A stretch of 34,462 bases of DNA from Sphingomonas parapaucimobilis NBRC 15100 (GTDB taxonomy: Bacteria > Pseudomonadota > Alphaproteobacteria > Sphingomonadales > Sphingomonadaceae). The DNA lies in the NCBI RefSeq assembly GCF_000787715.1, contig NZ_BBPI01000090.1:1-34462 (forward strand). The letters are read 5' to 3'. Made by a program: the position numbers and the translations under genes. The number at the start of each line of letters is the position of its first letter. Position 1 is the stretch's first letter. This document shows, piece by piece, positions 24,762 through 34,433 of the stretch. The notes under the pieces were generated by a model that worked only from the letters and a program-made list of their open reading frames with translations, was not told the DNA's origin and searched no databases.

Positions 24762-26546
24762 TCACCCAGCCAGTGCCTCGACCTGCTCGGCCAGTTCCAG
24801 CCAGCGCATCTCGGCCTCGTCCTTTTCGTCGCGGGCCTTTTCGATCGCCTTCATCAGCCGGTCGAACTGGGCGGGGTCCTTGGCATAGAGATCGGGGTCG
24901 GCCAGCTTGGCCTCGTCGCGCGCGATACCGGCCTCCAGCTCCTCGATCCGCTTGGGCAGCAGCTCGTAATCGCGCTGGTCCTTGTAGCTCAGCTTGGTCT
25001 TCGCCTGCACCGGCGCGGCGGGGGAGGGGGTGGCCTTGGCGGTGGTCTTCTTCGCCTCGGGCACGGCCTTGCGCTTGGCGACCCAGTCGGCATAGCCGCC
25101 CGCCACGACGTCGACGCTGCCCGACCCGTCGAGGCCCAGCGTCACCGTGACCGTCCGGTCCAGGAAGTCGCGGTCGTGGCTGACGATCAGGACGGTGCCC
25201 TCATAATCGCCGATCACCTCCTGCAACAGGTCCAGCGTCTCCAGGTCGAGATCGTTGGTCGGTTCGTCGAGGACCAGCAGGTTGGATTCACGCGCGAACT
25301 CACGGGCCAGCAGCAGCCGCGAACGCTCGCCGCCCGACAGCGTGCCGATCTTCGCCTCGGCCAGCGAGGGGTCGAACAGGAACTCCTTCAGATAGCCATG
25401 GATATGCTTGCGGACGCCGCGCACGTCGATCCAGTCGCCGCCATCCGCCAGCACTTCGCGCACCCGCTTTTCGGGCGCCATCAGCTTGCGCTGCTGGTCG
25501 ATGATGACCCCGTCCAGCGTCTTGGCGAGGAAGACGCTGCCCTCGTCGGGCTGAATCTCACCGGTCAGCAGGCGAAGGAGCGTCGTTTTCCCTGCGCCGT
25601 TCGAGCCGACGATGCCGATCCGGTCGCCGCGCGTGACCTTCAGGCTCAGGTCCTTGATGATCGTGCGGTCGCCGTATCGCTTGGTGACATGCTCGGCCTT
25701 GATGACCTCCTTGGTCTTCACATCGTCCGACGCGATGCCCAGCTTGGCGGCACCCTGCGGCCCGATCATCGCGGCGCGGGTTGCGCGCATCTGGACCAGC
25801 TTTTCCAGGCGGCCCTGGTTGCGCTTGCGCCGCGCGGTGACGCCCCGGTGGAGCCAATGCTCCTCGATCTTGAGTTTGGCGTCGAGCTTCTCGGCGGCGC
25901 GCTGTTCCTCGGCATAGACCTGCTCGGTCCAGGCGTCGAAGCCGCCGAAACCGACCTCGTTGCGCCGCATCTGACCGCGGTCGAGCCACAACGTCGACTT
26001 GGTGAGGCGGGTCAGGAAGGTGCGGTCATGGCTGATGACGATGAACGCGCCGGTGAACCGCTTCAGCCAGTCCTCCAGCCATTCGATGGCGGCGAGATCC
26101 AGATGGTTGGTCGGCTCGTCGAGCAGCAAAACGTCGGGGTTCATCGCCAGTGCGCGCACGATCGCGGCGCGCCGCCGTTCGCCGCCGCTGGCCGTCGCGG
26201 CGTCGCGGGTCAGGTCGATGCCCAGCTGTCCGGCGATCGCATCGGCCTCATAGGCTTCCGGGGCATCGTCGCCCGACAGGACATAGTCGTTCAGCGTGGC
26301 GCAGCCGGTCAGGTCGGGATCCTGTTCCAGATACACCACATGGGTGCCCGGCACGATCACGCGCCGCCCCTCGTCGGAATCGATGATCCCGGCCATCAGC
26401 TTCAACAGGGTCGACTTGCCCGCCCCGTTGCGCCCGATCAGCGCCAATCGGTCGCGCGGACCGACATGGATGTCGAGATGCCGGAAGAGCCAGCCCGAGC
26501 CTTGAACAAGGCCCAGGTCTTCGTAGGAAAGAACGGGTGCTGCCAT
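24762..26546 (-). CDS. uup: ABC-F ATPase, Uup type
   Basis: A 594-residue soluble protein with two ABC domains and no membrane segments. Domain 1 has Walker A GRNGAGKST (38-46), signature SGGERRR (120-126) and Walker B LLLDEP (140-145). A charged linker (about 240-285), the ABC-F interdomain arm, follows. Domain 2 has GSNGAGKTT, LSGGERSR and LVLDEP. The C-terminus (about 515-590) is a Lys/Ala/Pro linker and a coiled coil, as in Uup. ABC-F proteins act on the ribosome or, for Uup, also on branched DNA; transport is not expected. It is divergent from the PepSY gene. Confidence 0.92.
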   Translation of the reverse strand: MAAPVLSYEDLGLVQGSGWLFRHLDIHVGPRDRLALIGRNGAGKSTLLKLMAGIIDSDEGRRVIVPGTHVVYLEQDPDLTGCATLNDYVLSGDDAPEAYEADAIAGQLGIDLTRDAATASGGERRRAAIVRALAMNPDVLLLDEPTNHLDLAAIEWLEDWLKRFTGAFIVISHDRTFLTRLTKSTLWLDRGQMRRNEVGFGGFDAWTEQVYAEEQRAAEKLDAKLKIEEHWLHRGVTARRKRNQGRLEKLVQMRATRAAMIGPQGAAKLGIASDDVKTKEVIKAEHVTKRYGDRTIIKDLSLKVTRGDRIGIVGSNGAGKTTLLRLLTGEIQPDEGSVFLAKTLDGVIIDQQRKLMAPEKRVREVLADGGDWIDVRGVRKHIHGYLKEFLFDPSLAEAKIGTLSGGERSRLLLAREFARESNLLVLDEPTNDLDLETLDLLQEVIGDYEGTVLIVSHDRDFLDRTVTVTLGLDGSGSVDVVAGGYADWVAKRKAVPEAKKTTAKATPSPAAPVQAKTKLSYKDQRDYELLPKRIEELEAGIARDEAKLADPDLYAKDPAQFDRLMKAIEKARDEKDEAEMRWLELAEQVEALAG

Positions 26547-26658
26547 GATGACTGGCAGTTAGGGGCGGATCGGGAACCCGGCAAGCACCCCATGCGCTGT
26601 CCCGCGGCTGCACGATCCATTCAGAGGCTGTTCAACGGTTGACCGCTATGCCAGTTTC

Positions 26659-26976
26659 ATGTCGATGACCGTCCTTCTGGCCCTGCTCGCCGCACCGCTG
26701 GGCTCGCCGCCGATGATCGAGCCCCCGATGGAAATGGGCTTCGATCAACGGCGCGGCGACCAGATGCGCGCCTATCAGCAGCGCCGGGAAGGCAATCTGT
26801 CGCTGCGCGAGATCGAGGCGCGGGTGGTGCCGACCATGCGCGATTCGCAATATATCGGCTTCGATTATGATGCGGGTGCGTCGGTTTACACGCTCAAATT
26901 CCTGCGCAATGGCACGGTCATCTGGGTGGAGGTGGACGGCCGCACCGGCAAGGTCATCGGGCGAACCGACGGCTGA
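26659..26976 (+). CDS. PepSY-domain exported protein
   Basis: A 105-residue protein with a short hydrophobic N-terminus (1-14, MSMTVLLALLAAPLG), probably a signal peptide. The C-terminal half (about 45-105) fits the PepSY fold: LSLREIEARVVP, then YIGFDYDAGASVYTLKFL, then VIWVEVDGRTGKVIG. PepSY proteins inhibit peptidases or act as periplasmic modulators of sensor systems. It lies 46 bp ahead of a two-component pair, which makes a sensor-modulating role likely. It and the pair probably form one operon. Confidence 0.78.
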   Translation: MSMTVLLALLAAPLGSPPMIEPPMEMGFDQRRGDQMRAYQQRREGNLSLREIEARVVPTMRDSQYIGFDYDAGASVYTLKFLRNGTVIWVEVDGRTGKVIGRTDG

Positions 26977-27022
26977 TGACCGGCCGGTCGGACAGCCCCA
27001 TGAATTTACAGGGAGTTTTGCG

Positions 27023-27712
27023 ATGCGCGTTCTGATCGTCGAGGACGAGCCCAATCTCGGCCAGCAGTTGAAGAATACGCTGGAGGGCGCAGGCTATGCC
27101 ATCGACCTGGCCACGGACGGCGAGGAAGGGCATTTTCTGGGGTCGACCGAAAGCTATGACGCGATCGTGCTCGACCTGGGCCTGCCCGAGATCGACGGGC
27201 TGACCGTGCTCGACCGCTGGCGCAAGGAAGGCAAGACCATGCCGGTCCTCGTCCTGACCGCGCGCGACAGCTGGTCGGACAAGGTGGCGGGGCTGGATGC
27301 GGGCGCCGACGACTATGTCGCCAAGCCGTTCCAGACCGAGGAACTGATCGCCCGTCTTCGCGCGCTGATCCGCCGCGCCAGCGGCAACGCCTCGTCCGAA
27401 CTGACCGCCGGCGACGTTCGCCTCGACACCCGTTCGGGCAAGGTCACGCGTGCGGGCGAGCCGGTGAAGCTGACCGCGCAGGAATATAAGCTGCTGTCCT
27501 ATCTGCTGCATCACAAGGGCAAGGTGGTCAGCCGCACCGAACTGATCGAGCATATCTACGACCAGGATTTCGACCGCGATTCGAACACGATCGAAGTGTT
27601 CGTGACGCGCATCCGCAAGAAGCTGGGCCAGGACGTCATCACCACCATCCGTGGCCTGGGTTACAGCCTGGACGATCCGGCAGCGGGTGCCGTGGCGGGT
27701 TCGGCGGCCTGA
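27023..27712 (+). CDS. OmpR/PhoP-family response regulator
   Basis: A 229-residue regulator. The receiver domain (1-120) has the acidic pocket Glu7-Asp8, the phosphorylated Asp51 (DLGLPEIDG), Thr79 and Lys101 (AKPF). The winged-helix DNA-binding domain (about 130-222) has the typical LTAQEYKLLSYLLHHKGKVVSR and the recognition segment NTIEVFVTRIRKKL. The ATG at 27023 follows CAGGGAG. The sensor kinase follows 13 bp after its stop, so the two form a cognate pair. Confidence 0.94.
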   Translation: MRVLIVEDEPNLGQQLKNTLEGAGYAIDLATDGEEGHFLGSTESYDAIVLDLGLPEIDGLTVLDRWRKEGKTMPVLVLTARDSWSDKVAGLDAGADDYVAKPFQTEELIARLRALIRRASGNASSELTAGDVRLDTRSGKVTRAGEPVKLTAQEYKLLSYLLHHKGKVVSRTELIEHIYDQDFDRDSNTIEVFVTRIRKKLGQDVITTIRGLGYSLDDPAAGAVAGSAA

Positions 27713-27725
27713 TCCGGCTTTTTCC

Positions 27726-29093
27726 GTGACGGAGGGGCATATACCGCGCCGGACGCTGCGCACGGGATCGCTGTCGCGCCGCATGATCCTGATCGCCGCA
27801 GGGTGGATCCTGGTCCTGCTGGCGGGCGGCGGTTTCGCGCTCGACCGGGTGCTGGTGTCCGCCGTCACGCAGAATTTCGACGACCGCCAGGCCTATGTCC
27901 TCCAGTCGCTGCTGGTGTCGGCTGCGGTCGATTCGGAGGGGGAGGTCTGGTTCAACCGCGAGCCCGCCGACCAGGGATTCCTGGAGCCGGGATCGGGCGT
28001 CTACTGGCAGGTGTCGGGCAAGGGGCATGAACCCTTTCCGTCGCGTTCGCTCTGGGACCGGCGGCTGGCGTTCGGCTCGGCGCATAATGACGACACCATC
28101 CATGTCTATACCAGCACGCAATTCCCGGACGAGAAGCTGCGCGTCGTCGAACGCGATGTGAAGCTGCCCGGCTCGGACGTGCGCTGGCGGTTCCAGGTGG
28201 CGCAGCGGACGACCGGGCTGGATGCGCAGATCGGCGCGCTCCGCCGGACGCTGGTGCGCAGTTTCGCGCTGCTGGGTGTCGGCCTGTTGCTGATGGCGGC
28301 GATGCAGACCTTTTACGGCCTCTATCCCTTGCGCCGGGTGCGCGAGGAGATCGCGGCGATGCGGGCGGGCAAGGCCGACCGCGTATCCGACGCGATGCCC
28401 AACGAGGTCGCGCCGATGGTCGAGGAGCTGAACGCGCTCATCGAGCATAACGAGAAACAGGCCGAGGAGGCGCGGCGTCACGCGGGCAATCTGGCCCATG
28501 CGCTGAAGACTCCGCTGACCGTCATCATGAACGCCGCGACCGCCCAGTCCGAGGATCTGGCCGAGACGGTGATCCGCGAGGCGCGCACGATGCGCCGCCA
28601 GGTCGACCATCATCTCGCCCGTGCCCGTGCGGTCGGGCGGCGCGGCTCGGCGCACAGCCGGGCGGAGGTCTGGCCCAGCCTGCAATCGGTCGAGCGCGCG
28701 GTGGGTCGCCTCTATCGCCATGTCCGCATCGATGTGGACGGGCCGAAGGATCAGGTCGTCCATGTCGAGCGACAGGATCTGGACGAGATGCTCGGCAATC
28801 TGGTCGAGAACGCGGCCAAATATGGCGGCGGGAGCGTCTTCGTCACCGTCGGTGCGCAGGCCGGGTTCGTCGAGATCCTGGTCGAGGATGACGGCACCGG
28901 CATTCCCGAGAACGAGCGCGTTCGTATCTTCGATCGCGGCGTCCGGCTGGACACCGGCAAGCCGGGGACGGGGCTTGGCCTCGCCATCGTGCGCGACGTG
29001 GCGGAGATTTACGGCGGCACCGTCTCGCTGGAGGAAAGCGAGGACCTGGGCGGGTTACTGGTGCGGCTCCGGCTGCCGGCGGCGGTGGGGTAG
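27726..29093 (+). CDS. Membrane sensor histidine kinase
   Basis: A 455-residue kinase when started at the GTG at 27726; an ATG at 27783 would remove 19 residues. Helix TM1 (about 20-40) and TM2 (about 178-198) enclose a periplasmic domain of about 135 residues. The DHp helix has the H-box His258-Ala-Leu-Lys-Thr-Pro (HALKTPL), and the catalytic domain shows GNLVENAAKYGG (N-box), DDGTGIPE and GTGLGLAI. No ribosome-binding site clearly decides the start. It follows the response regulator by 13 bp. Its stop is four bases from a nested palindromic element. Confidence 0.9.
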   Translation: MTEGHIPRRTLRTGSLSRRMILIAAGWILVLLAGGGFALDRVLVSAVTQNFDDRQAYVLQSLLVSAAVDSEGEVWFNREPADQGFLEPGSGVYWQVSGKGHEPFPSRSLWDRRLAFGSAHNDDTIHVYTSTQFPDEKLRVVERDVKLPGSDVRWRFQVAQRTTGLDAQIGALRRTLVRSFALLGVGLLLMAAMQTFYGLYPLRRVREEIAAMRAGKADRVSDAMPNEVAPMVEELNALIEHNEKQAEEARRHAGNLAHALKTPLTVIMNAATAQSEDLAETVIREARTMRRQVDHHLARARAVGRRGSAHSRAEVWPSLQSVERAVGRLYRHVRIDVDGPKDQVVHVERQDLDEMLGNLVENAAKYGGGSVFVTVGAQAGFVEILVEDDGTGIPENERVRIFDRGVRLDTGKPGTGLGLAIVRDVAEIYGGTVSLEESEDLGGLLVRLRLPAAVG

Positions 29094-29096
29094 TTT

Positions 29097-29314
29097 GGTT
29101 CGCGCGAAGCCGCGATGACGCGAAGAGAGAAGAAGGATGGTTCGCGCAGAGGCGCGGAGAACGCGGAGGTGTCGTACTTGGCGGCACTGCCATTCCTTCA
29201 TCCTCACCGGCTCGTAGGGAAGTATCGAGCGTGCCATTCGAAACGCCCCCCTCCGCGTTCTCCGCGCCTCCGCGCGAACAAATTCCTTCGCGTCATCGCG
29301 GCTTCGCGCGAACC
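29097..29314. repeat. Nested pair of long inverted-repeat elements
   Basis: The outer arms, 29097-29125 and 29286-29314, are perfect 29-nt inverted copies (GGTTCGCGCGAAGCC...). Inside them lies a second element with 31-nt arms at 29139-29169 and 29250-29280, matching in 29 of 31 positions. The inner arms are close relatives of those at 23069/23192; the outer arms share only the GGTTCGCGC start. The whole unit fills the gap between the kinase stop (29093) and the luciferase-like stop (29322). Confidence 0.88.
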
Positions 29315-29321
29315 CAAAAAA

Positions 29322-30323
29322 TCAGGCCGCCACCTTCTCCAAGGCATCCATCGCCTTCGCTGCGATTCCGATGGAGCGCTTTCGCGCCTCATGGTCGAAG
29401 ATCGAGCTGACGACCATCACCTCGTCCACCTGGGTCCGTTCGACGAAGGCGGCCAGCTGCCGTTCCACGCTCGCGGGCGCGCCGATCGCCGAACAGGACA
29501 GGACATGGTCGAGGATCGCCGACCCCTGCGCGCCCAGGCTTTCGCGATAGCCGGGAACGGGCGGGGGCAGCTTGCCGGGGCGGCCGGTACGTAGCGCGAC
29601 GAAGGCCTGTTGCTGCGAACTGGCCAGCAGCTCGGCCTCCGCGTCGGTATCGGCGGCGAAGACGTTGAAACCCGCCATCGCATAGGGCTTGTCCAGCACC
29701 GCCGAAGGCCGGAAGTCGCGACGATAAACGGCCAGTGCATCGTCCAGCGCATCGGGCGCGAAGTGCGAGGCGAAGGCGTAAGGCAGGCCCAGCGCGGCAG
29801 CGAGCTGTGCGCCGTAGAGGCTCGATCCCAGGATCCACATTTGCGGACGCGCGCCCGCGCCCGGCGTCGCGACGATGCCCGTTTGGCCGTCATCGGCGAA
29901 ATAGCTTTGCAGCTCCATCACGTCGCGCGGGAAGGCGTTGGGATCGCTGTCGAGCGTCCGGCGCAACGCGCGGGCGACGCGCTGGTCCGATCCCGGCGCG
30001 CGGCCCAGCCCCAGGTCGATGCGGCCGGGAAACAGCGCGTCGAGCGTCCCGAACTGCTCGGCGATGGTCAGCGGCGCGTGGTTGGGCAGCATGATGCCGC
30101 CAGCACCAATGCGGATCGTCCTGGTCGCCTGTGCGACATGGCCCAGCACCACGGCGGTCGCGGCCGATGCGATGCCCGTCATGCCGTGATGCTCGGCGGT
30201 CCAATAGCGGTGGAAGCCGACGGCTTCGGCATGGGCGGCGAGGTCGGCGGCGTTGGCCAGCGCCTGGGCCACGGTGCCGCCCTCGACGACGGGCACCAGA
30301 TCGAGCAGGGAATAGCGTGTCAT
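29322..30323 (-). CDS. Luciferase-like (LLM class) flavin-dependent oxidoreductase
   Basis: A 333-residue TIM-barrel protein of the bacterial-luciferase-like family, which uses reduced FMN from a partner reductase to oxidise an organic substrate. Family segments are [16 protein letters not shown] (about 40-55), a [33 protein letters not shown] block and MWILGSS in the second half. This type is close to YhbW-like enzymes with unknown substrates. The FMN reductase at 3752 is too distant to be called a partner. It follows the nested palindromic element and is 49 bp downstream of the subtilisin gene on the same strand. Confidence 0.88.
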   Translation of the reverse strand: MTRYSLLDLVPVVEGGTVAQALANAADLAAHAEAVGFHRYWTAEHHGMTGIASAATAVVLGHVAQATRTIRIGAGGIMLPNHAPLTIAEQFGTLDALFPGRIDLGLGRAPGSDQRVARALRRTLDSDPNAFPRDVMELQSYFADDGQTGIVATPGAGARPQMWILGSSLYGAQLAAALGLPYAFASHFAPDALDDALAVYRRDFRPSAVLDKPYAMAGFNVFAADTDAEAELLASSQQQAFVALRTGRPGKLPPPVPGYRESLGAQGSAILDHVLSCSAIGAPASVERQLAAFVERTQVDEVMVVSSIFDHEARKRSIGIAAKAMDALEKVAA

Positions 30324-30372
30324 GTGAGGAAGATGGGGACGATCCGCCGCCCCCGCCAGCCAAGACCGCGTA

Positions 30373-32661
30373 TCAGAAGGTCAAGCCATACTTCACCGCC
30401 ATGCCCCGCTCGGGCGGCAGCATGGCGATATTGCCGGGATCGCGTCGCCAGAACAGGTGCGTCGACCACTCGCCGCCGCCCAGCCGGATGCCGTGGCGCA
30501 GCTCGACCAGCGTTTCCTGCCCCGTGGGGGTCAGCGACAGGCGGTTGGTCGTCCAGCGGTCGACCTGGCCGCTGGCATAATCCCAATGGCCGGGCAGCCG
30601 CAGGTCCAGCCCGCCGCCGCCGACCCGCAAGGGCCGCGACAGGCGCAGGTCGATCCGGTCGTGGCCGAACAGCCCGGCCTTGCCTGCCTCGACCGACCAG
30701 GCTCGGCTGGCGAGCATGCCGCCGCCCAAGGCCCCGACCGCGCGCGTCCAGCCGCGGCGCCAGCGGGCGCCCAGCGTCCAGCCGCCATCGTCCTGCCAGC
30801 GTGCGGCCGTGTCGGCGAACCAGCTGAACCCGCGCGCCTGGCCCAGCGCGCCGCCGAACCAGCTGCCCAACACGGTCGATTGCTCATCCAGCCGGGTCAG
30901 GCCCAATGTCGCGGCGACCGGTCCCAGCCTGCGGTCGAAGGTCACCGTCATCTGGTCATAGCCGGGCGCGACCATGCCCGGCATCGGCGCGGCGAAGCGG
31001 CCATTCTCCGCCGCGACGCTGACGCCCGTCCGGCCCATGACGTGATGCAGCGCGGCGGCAGTGCGCGGCGCGCGGTCCATGCCCGCGCCGGGATCGGTCA
31101 TCAGATAGGCGGGGCCGGACTGGCCGGTCCACCCGGCGATCATCGCGTCGCCGGTGCTGGCAAAGCCGAATCCGATCGCGGTGTCGGGGGTGAGCGTCTG
31201 GGTGATGCTGCCCGCGACGATGCGCTGCGCCGCGTTCGGCGCGTCGGCGGGGACGATGGCCCGCAGCCGGGCCTCGCCGGGGATGGTGATCGCGCGGGTC
31301 AAGGCGACCGTGCGTGTGCCGTCGCTGACCACCATGCCCTCGATGCGGCCGAGCAGCGACGGCGCCAGCATCGGGCGGGGGGCGGCCTGCGCCACGGTGG
31401 CGGATATGTCGACATGATAGGCACGGGCATAGCCGTCGAGCGCGACGAGGCTCAGCCCCTCCGCGCGCGAATCGCCCATTGCCGGGGATAGCCGCGCATT
31501 GACCCCCATCGAGACGGCCGCGCCCGTGCCCGCGACGCTGGTGCCGCCGACCGGCTGGAAGGCGGCGGTCAGGTCCAGCGTGCCGCGACCGTAAATGTCG
31601 TCGGTGCCGTTCGTCCCCGCTTCGCGCGCGGTGCGCAGCAGCAGGTCGGCGATCTGCGCGCCGGTCAGGTTGGGAAAGGCCTGGGCCAGCAGGGCGACCG
31701 CGCCGCTGATCTGCGGCGCGGCGAAGGACGTGCCCGACCAGAGCAGGCGTTCGCCCTTGGCATCGGGCGCTTCCACCCGCTCGCCCAGCGCGGTCAGATA
31801 ATGCGCGGCCGACTGGCCCGCCCGGTTGCTGAACGACGAGATAGTGCCGGTCGCGCCGACCGATCCGGCGATGATGACCTGTCCACGCGCGACCGCATCG
31901 CTATTGGCGATCTGCGCCATCAGCGTGGGATTGGACTCGCCGTCATTGCCCGCCGCAATGACGATCACCATGCCCGCCGCCGTCGCCCGCCCGATCGCCG
32001 CGAGCAGCGTGCCGGGCGGCGTATCGTTCGAGCCGAGCGAGATGTTGACGACCCGCGCCCCGGCGCTGCGGGCCGTATCCAGCCCGCGGGCGATGGCGTC
32101 GGAGGAAAAGCTGCACGTCCCGCCCAGCCCGCCATTTCCGGTGGAGCCGCCGCAACTGCCCGGCTCGTCGGCGCGCAGCGCGACCAGGGTGGCGTCGAAC
32201 GCCACGCCCTGCGCCCGATTGCCGCTGCGGCCGCCCAGCGCGGTGAAGGCGACGGCGGTGCCGTGCCCGTCCAGATCGCCGGTGCCGCGCGTCCCCGCGA
32301 CATCGGTGGAGGCGCTGGAAATCCGCCCGGTAAAGGCGCCGGTGCGGTCGTCCACGCCCGAATCGATGACGCCCAGGGCCACACCCGCACCGGTCGCCCC
32401 GCGCTGATAGGCGGCCAGCGCGTTCATCGCGACCGCACCCGCCGTCGCACGATAGCCCGCCGTGTCGTAATTCTGCGTCGGTGCGGGGATAGGGGTGGGT
32501 GTGGGTGTCGGGCTGGCGATCGGGGCCGGTATCGGCTGGATGCCGTTGCCGCTGCCGCCACAGGCCGCGACCATCGTGCCCGCGCCGATGACCAGGCTCC
32601 AGACCGTCGCGATGCCCCCGGCACCGCGCGCTTCCCGCGCTCGCAAGCTCAACCCGCCCAT
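30373..32661 (-). CDS. Lipidated subtilisin (S8) with probable C-terminal beta-barrel
   Basis: A 762-residue protein. The N-terminus has a hydrophobic signal (about 18-33) ending in a lipobox VAAC (Cys34), which implies lipidation. A Pro/Thr-rich linker (43-63) leads to the subtilisin domain (about 80-370) with Asp100 (VIDSGV), His133 (DGHGTAVA), oxyanion Asn239 (AAGND) and Ser312 (GTSFAAP). The C-terminal 390 residues are beta-rich and end in Phe, as in outer-membrane barrels. This layout matches NalP of Neisseria and SphB1 of Bordetella, self-secreting lipoprotein subtilisins that cut other surface proteins. The ATG at 32661 is chosen over an upstream TTG. The barrel call rests on pattern only. 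Confidence 0.82.
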   Translation of the reverse strand: MGGLSLRAREARGAGGIATVWSLVIGAGTMVAACGGSGNGIQPIPAPIASPTPTPTPIPAPTQNYDTAGYRATAGAVAMNALAAYQRGATGAGVALGVIDSGVDDRTGAFTGRISSASTDVAGTRGTGDLDGHGTAVAFTALGGRSGNRAQGVAFDATLVALRADEPGSCGGSTGNGGLGGTCSFSSDAIARGLDTARSAGARVVNISLGSNDTPPGTLLAAIGRATAAGMVIVIAAGNDGESNPTLMAQIANSDAVARGQVIIAGSVGATGTISSFSNRAGQSAAHYLTALGERVEAPDAKGERLLWSGTSFAAPQISGAVALLAQAFPNLTGAQIADLLLRTAREAGTNGTDDIYGRGTLDLTAAFQPVGGTSVAGTGAAVSMGVNARLSPAMGDSRAEGLSLVALDGYARAYHVDISATVAQAAPRPMLAPSLLGRIEGMVVSDGTRTVALTRAITIPGEARLRAIVPADAPNAAQRIVAGSITQTLTPDTAIGFGFASTGDAMIAGWTGQSGPAYLMTDPGAGMDRAPRTAAALHHVMGRTGVSVAAENGRFAAPMPGMVAPGYDQMTVTFDRRLGPVAATLGLTRLDEQSTVLGSWFGGALGQARGFSWFADTAARWQDDGGWTLGARWRRGWTRAVGALGGGMLASRAWSVEAGKAGLFGHDRIDLRLSRPLRVGGGGLDLRLPGHWDYASGQVDRWTTNRLSLTPTGQETLVELRHGIRLGGGEWSTHLFWRRDPGNIAMLPPERGMAVKYGLTF

Positions 32662-32804
32662 CCCATCATGCCGCCTGCCCAACCGACAGGGGTGAGCCTG
32701 ACCCTTTTGATAGCATCACTTTCTTGCACCGTCGTTAAGGGGGGCAGGCGATGGGCCACGGGGCGGCTTGCGGCCATGGGGCCTCACGCCTACACGCTGC
32801 CGCC

Positions 32805-33467
32805 ATGCCGCCCGCGCTTGCCCATATCGACGCCTGGATCTTCGATCTGGACAATACGCTGTATCCGGCGAGCGCCAATCTGTTCGCGCATATCGACCGG
32901 CGCATGACGCAGTTCGTCGGCGACCTGCTGGGCCTGGACCCGGCCGAGGCGTTCCGGGTGCAGAAGGAGTATTTCCACGCGCACGGCACCACGCTGGCGG
33001 GCCTGATGGCCGAGCATGACGTCGATCCCGCCGCCTTCCTGGCCTATGTCCATGATATCGAGATGGACGTGCTGGAACAGGACGCGCCGCTCGCCGCCGC
33101 GCTGGCCAAGTTGCCGGGGCGCAAGCTGGTCTTCACCAATGGCGACAAGCCCTATGCGCTGAAGGTCCTCGACCGGCTGGGGCTGGGCAGTCATTTCGAG
33201 GCGGTTCACGACATCACCGCCATGGGCCTCGTCCCCAAGCCGCAGCCGTCCGCCTATGCGGGGCTGTGCGCCGCGTTCGACATCGATCCAAGTCGCGCGA
33301 TCTTTTTCGAGGACATGGCCCGCAACCTGGTCCCCGCCAAGGCGATCGGGATGACGACCGTGTGGGTCGACAACGGCTCCGAACAGGGACCGGAAGCCGC
33401 CCGCGACCATATCGACTATACCGTCCACGCGCTGACGCCGTGGCTGACGAGCATATTGGAGGACTGA
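32805..33467 (+). CDS. HAD-family pyrimidine 5'-nucleotidase-like phosphatase
   Basis: A 220-residue HAD hydrolase. Motif I is FDLDNTLY with Asp14 (nucleophile) and Asp16. Motif II is TNG (111-113), motif III Lys145 (PKPQPSAY) and motif IV FFED (167-170). The DLDNTLYP start matches the pyrimidine 5'-nucleotidase (SDT1/YjjG-like) subgroup, which removes phosphate from UMP/CMP or related nucleotides in the cytoplasm. It is separated from dapD by two bases, so the two are co-transcribed. The ATG at 32805 is chosen since the conserved region begins directly after it. Confidence 0.88.
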   Translation: MPPALAHIDAWIFDLDNTLYPASANLFAHIDRRMTQFVGDLLGLDPAEAFRVQKEYFHAHGTTLAGLMAEHDVDPAAFLAYVHDIEMDVLEQDAPLAAALAKLPGRKLVFTNGDKPYALKVLDRLGLGSHFEAVHDITAMGLVPKPQPSAYAGLCAAFDIDPSRAIFFEDMARNLVPAKAIGMTTVWVDNGSEQGPEAARDHIDYTVHALTPWLTSILED

Positions 33468-33469
33468 CG

Positions 33470-34297
33470 ATGGCACATGAACTGGCCGCCACCATCGATG
33501 CCGCCTGGGACAACCGGGCCGAGCTGAACTTCGCGACGCAAGGGGAAGAGCGGATCGCCGTCGACCGCGCGCTGGCGCTGCTCGACCGGGGCGAGGCGCG
33601 CGTGGCCGAGCCGGACGGCAAGGGCGGCTGGACCGTCAACCAGTGGCTGAAAAAGGCCGTCCTCCTGTCGTTCCGCCTGAACGACAATGTCCTGATCGAC
33701 AATGGCCCGGGCGCGGGCCACTGGTTCGACAAGGTGCCGTCGAAGTTCAGCGGCTGGTCGGAAGCGGACTTCCGCGCCGCCGGGTTCCGCGCGGTGCCCG
33801 GATCGGTCGTACGGCGCGGCGCGCATGTGGCGAAGGGCGCGATCCTGATGCCCAGTTTCGTTAACATCGGCGCCTATGTCGGTGAGGGCACGATGGTCGA
33901 CACCTGGGCGACCGTGGGCAGCTGCGCCCAGATCGGCAGGAACGTGCATCTGTCGGGCGGTGCGGGCATCGGCGGCGTGCTCGAGCCGCTGCAGGCCGAT
34001 CCGGTCATCATCGAGGACGGCGCCTTCATCGGCGCACGCGCCGAGGTGGCCGAGGGCGTCCGCGTCGGCGAGGGCGCGGTGCTGTCGATGGGCGTCTATC
34101 TGGGTGCCTCGACCAAGATCATCGACCGCGAGACGGGTGAAGTCTTCCGGGGCCATGTGCCGCCTTACTCGGTGGTGGTGCCCGGCACGACGCCGTCGGT
34201 CGACGGCAAGCCGGGGCTGTACTGCGCGGTGATCGTCAAGCGGGTCGATGCACAGACCCGCTCGAAGACCAGCATCAACGACCTGCTGCGCGATTGA
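33470..34297 (+). CDS. dapD: Tetrahydrodipicolinate N-succinyltransferase
   Basis: DapD transfers succinyl from succinyl-CoA to tetrahydrodipicolinate in the succinylase branch of lysine and diaminopimelate synthesis, feeding peptidoglycan. The 275-residue length matches the family. An N-terminal helical region (1-100) precedes the left-handed beta-helix of hexapeptide repeats (about 105-230), with the conserved [30 protein letters not shown] and GGVLEPLQ segments. The C-terminus carries the [12 protein letters not shown] segment. The ATG at 33470 is preceded by TTGGAGGA, and the gene is coupled to the HAD phosphatase. A palindrome and an intrinsic terminator follow. Confidence 0.96.
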   Translation: MAHELAATIDAAWDNRAELNFATQGEERIAVDRALALLDRGEARVAEPDGKGGWTVNQWLKKAVLLSFRLNDNVLIDNGPGAGHWFDKVPSKFSGWSEADFRAAGFRAVPGSVVRRGAHVAKGAILMPSFVNIGAYVGEGTMVDTWATVGSCAQIGRNVHLSGGAGIGGVLEPLQADPVIIEDGAFIGARAEVAEGVRVGEGAVLSMGVYLGASTKIIDRETGEVFRGHVPPYSVVVPGTTPSVDGKPGLYCAVIVKRVDAQTRSKTSINDLLRD

Positions 34298-34325
34298 TGA
34301 CCCGCGACGCCTGAACCTTGGCACG

Positions 34326-34347
34326 CCCCTCCCGCAGGCGGGAGGGG
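34326..34347. repeat. G/C-rich hairpin after dapD
   Basis: CCCCTCCCGC and GCGGGAGGGG form a stem of 9-10 bp just after dapD. A second hairpin with nearly the same stem lies at 34405-34426, and the sequence between them is G/C-rich. Together they look like one composite palindromic unit. Confidence 0.6.
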
Positions 34348-34404
34348 ATGGGGGAGGGCATGACGCAGGCGATGGTCTCTGTGAGACTCCCTGCCCTCCC
34401 CAAA

Positions 34405-34431
34405 CCCCTCCCGTTTACGGGAGGGGCTTTT
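34405..34431 (+). terminator. Intrinsic terminator after dapD
   Basis: A perfect 9-bp stem (CCCCTCCCG / CGGGAGGGG) closes a TTTA loop and is followed by CTTTT. This is the clearest rho-independent terminator shape in the window, about 110 bp beyond the dapD stop. Confidence 0.7.
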
Positions 34432-34433
34432 AA

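Noticed and set aside
25176..26642. A 488-codon plus-strand frame over the ABC-F gene
   Set aside because: The minus strand has both ABC domains with all motifs; the plus frame is low-complexity shadow.
29097..29314. A CRISPR array
   Set aside because: The repeats are inverted rather than direct, and there are no regularly spaced units or cas genes.
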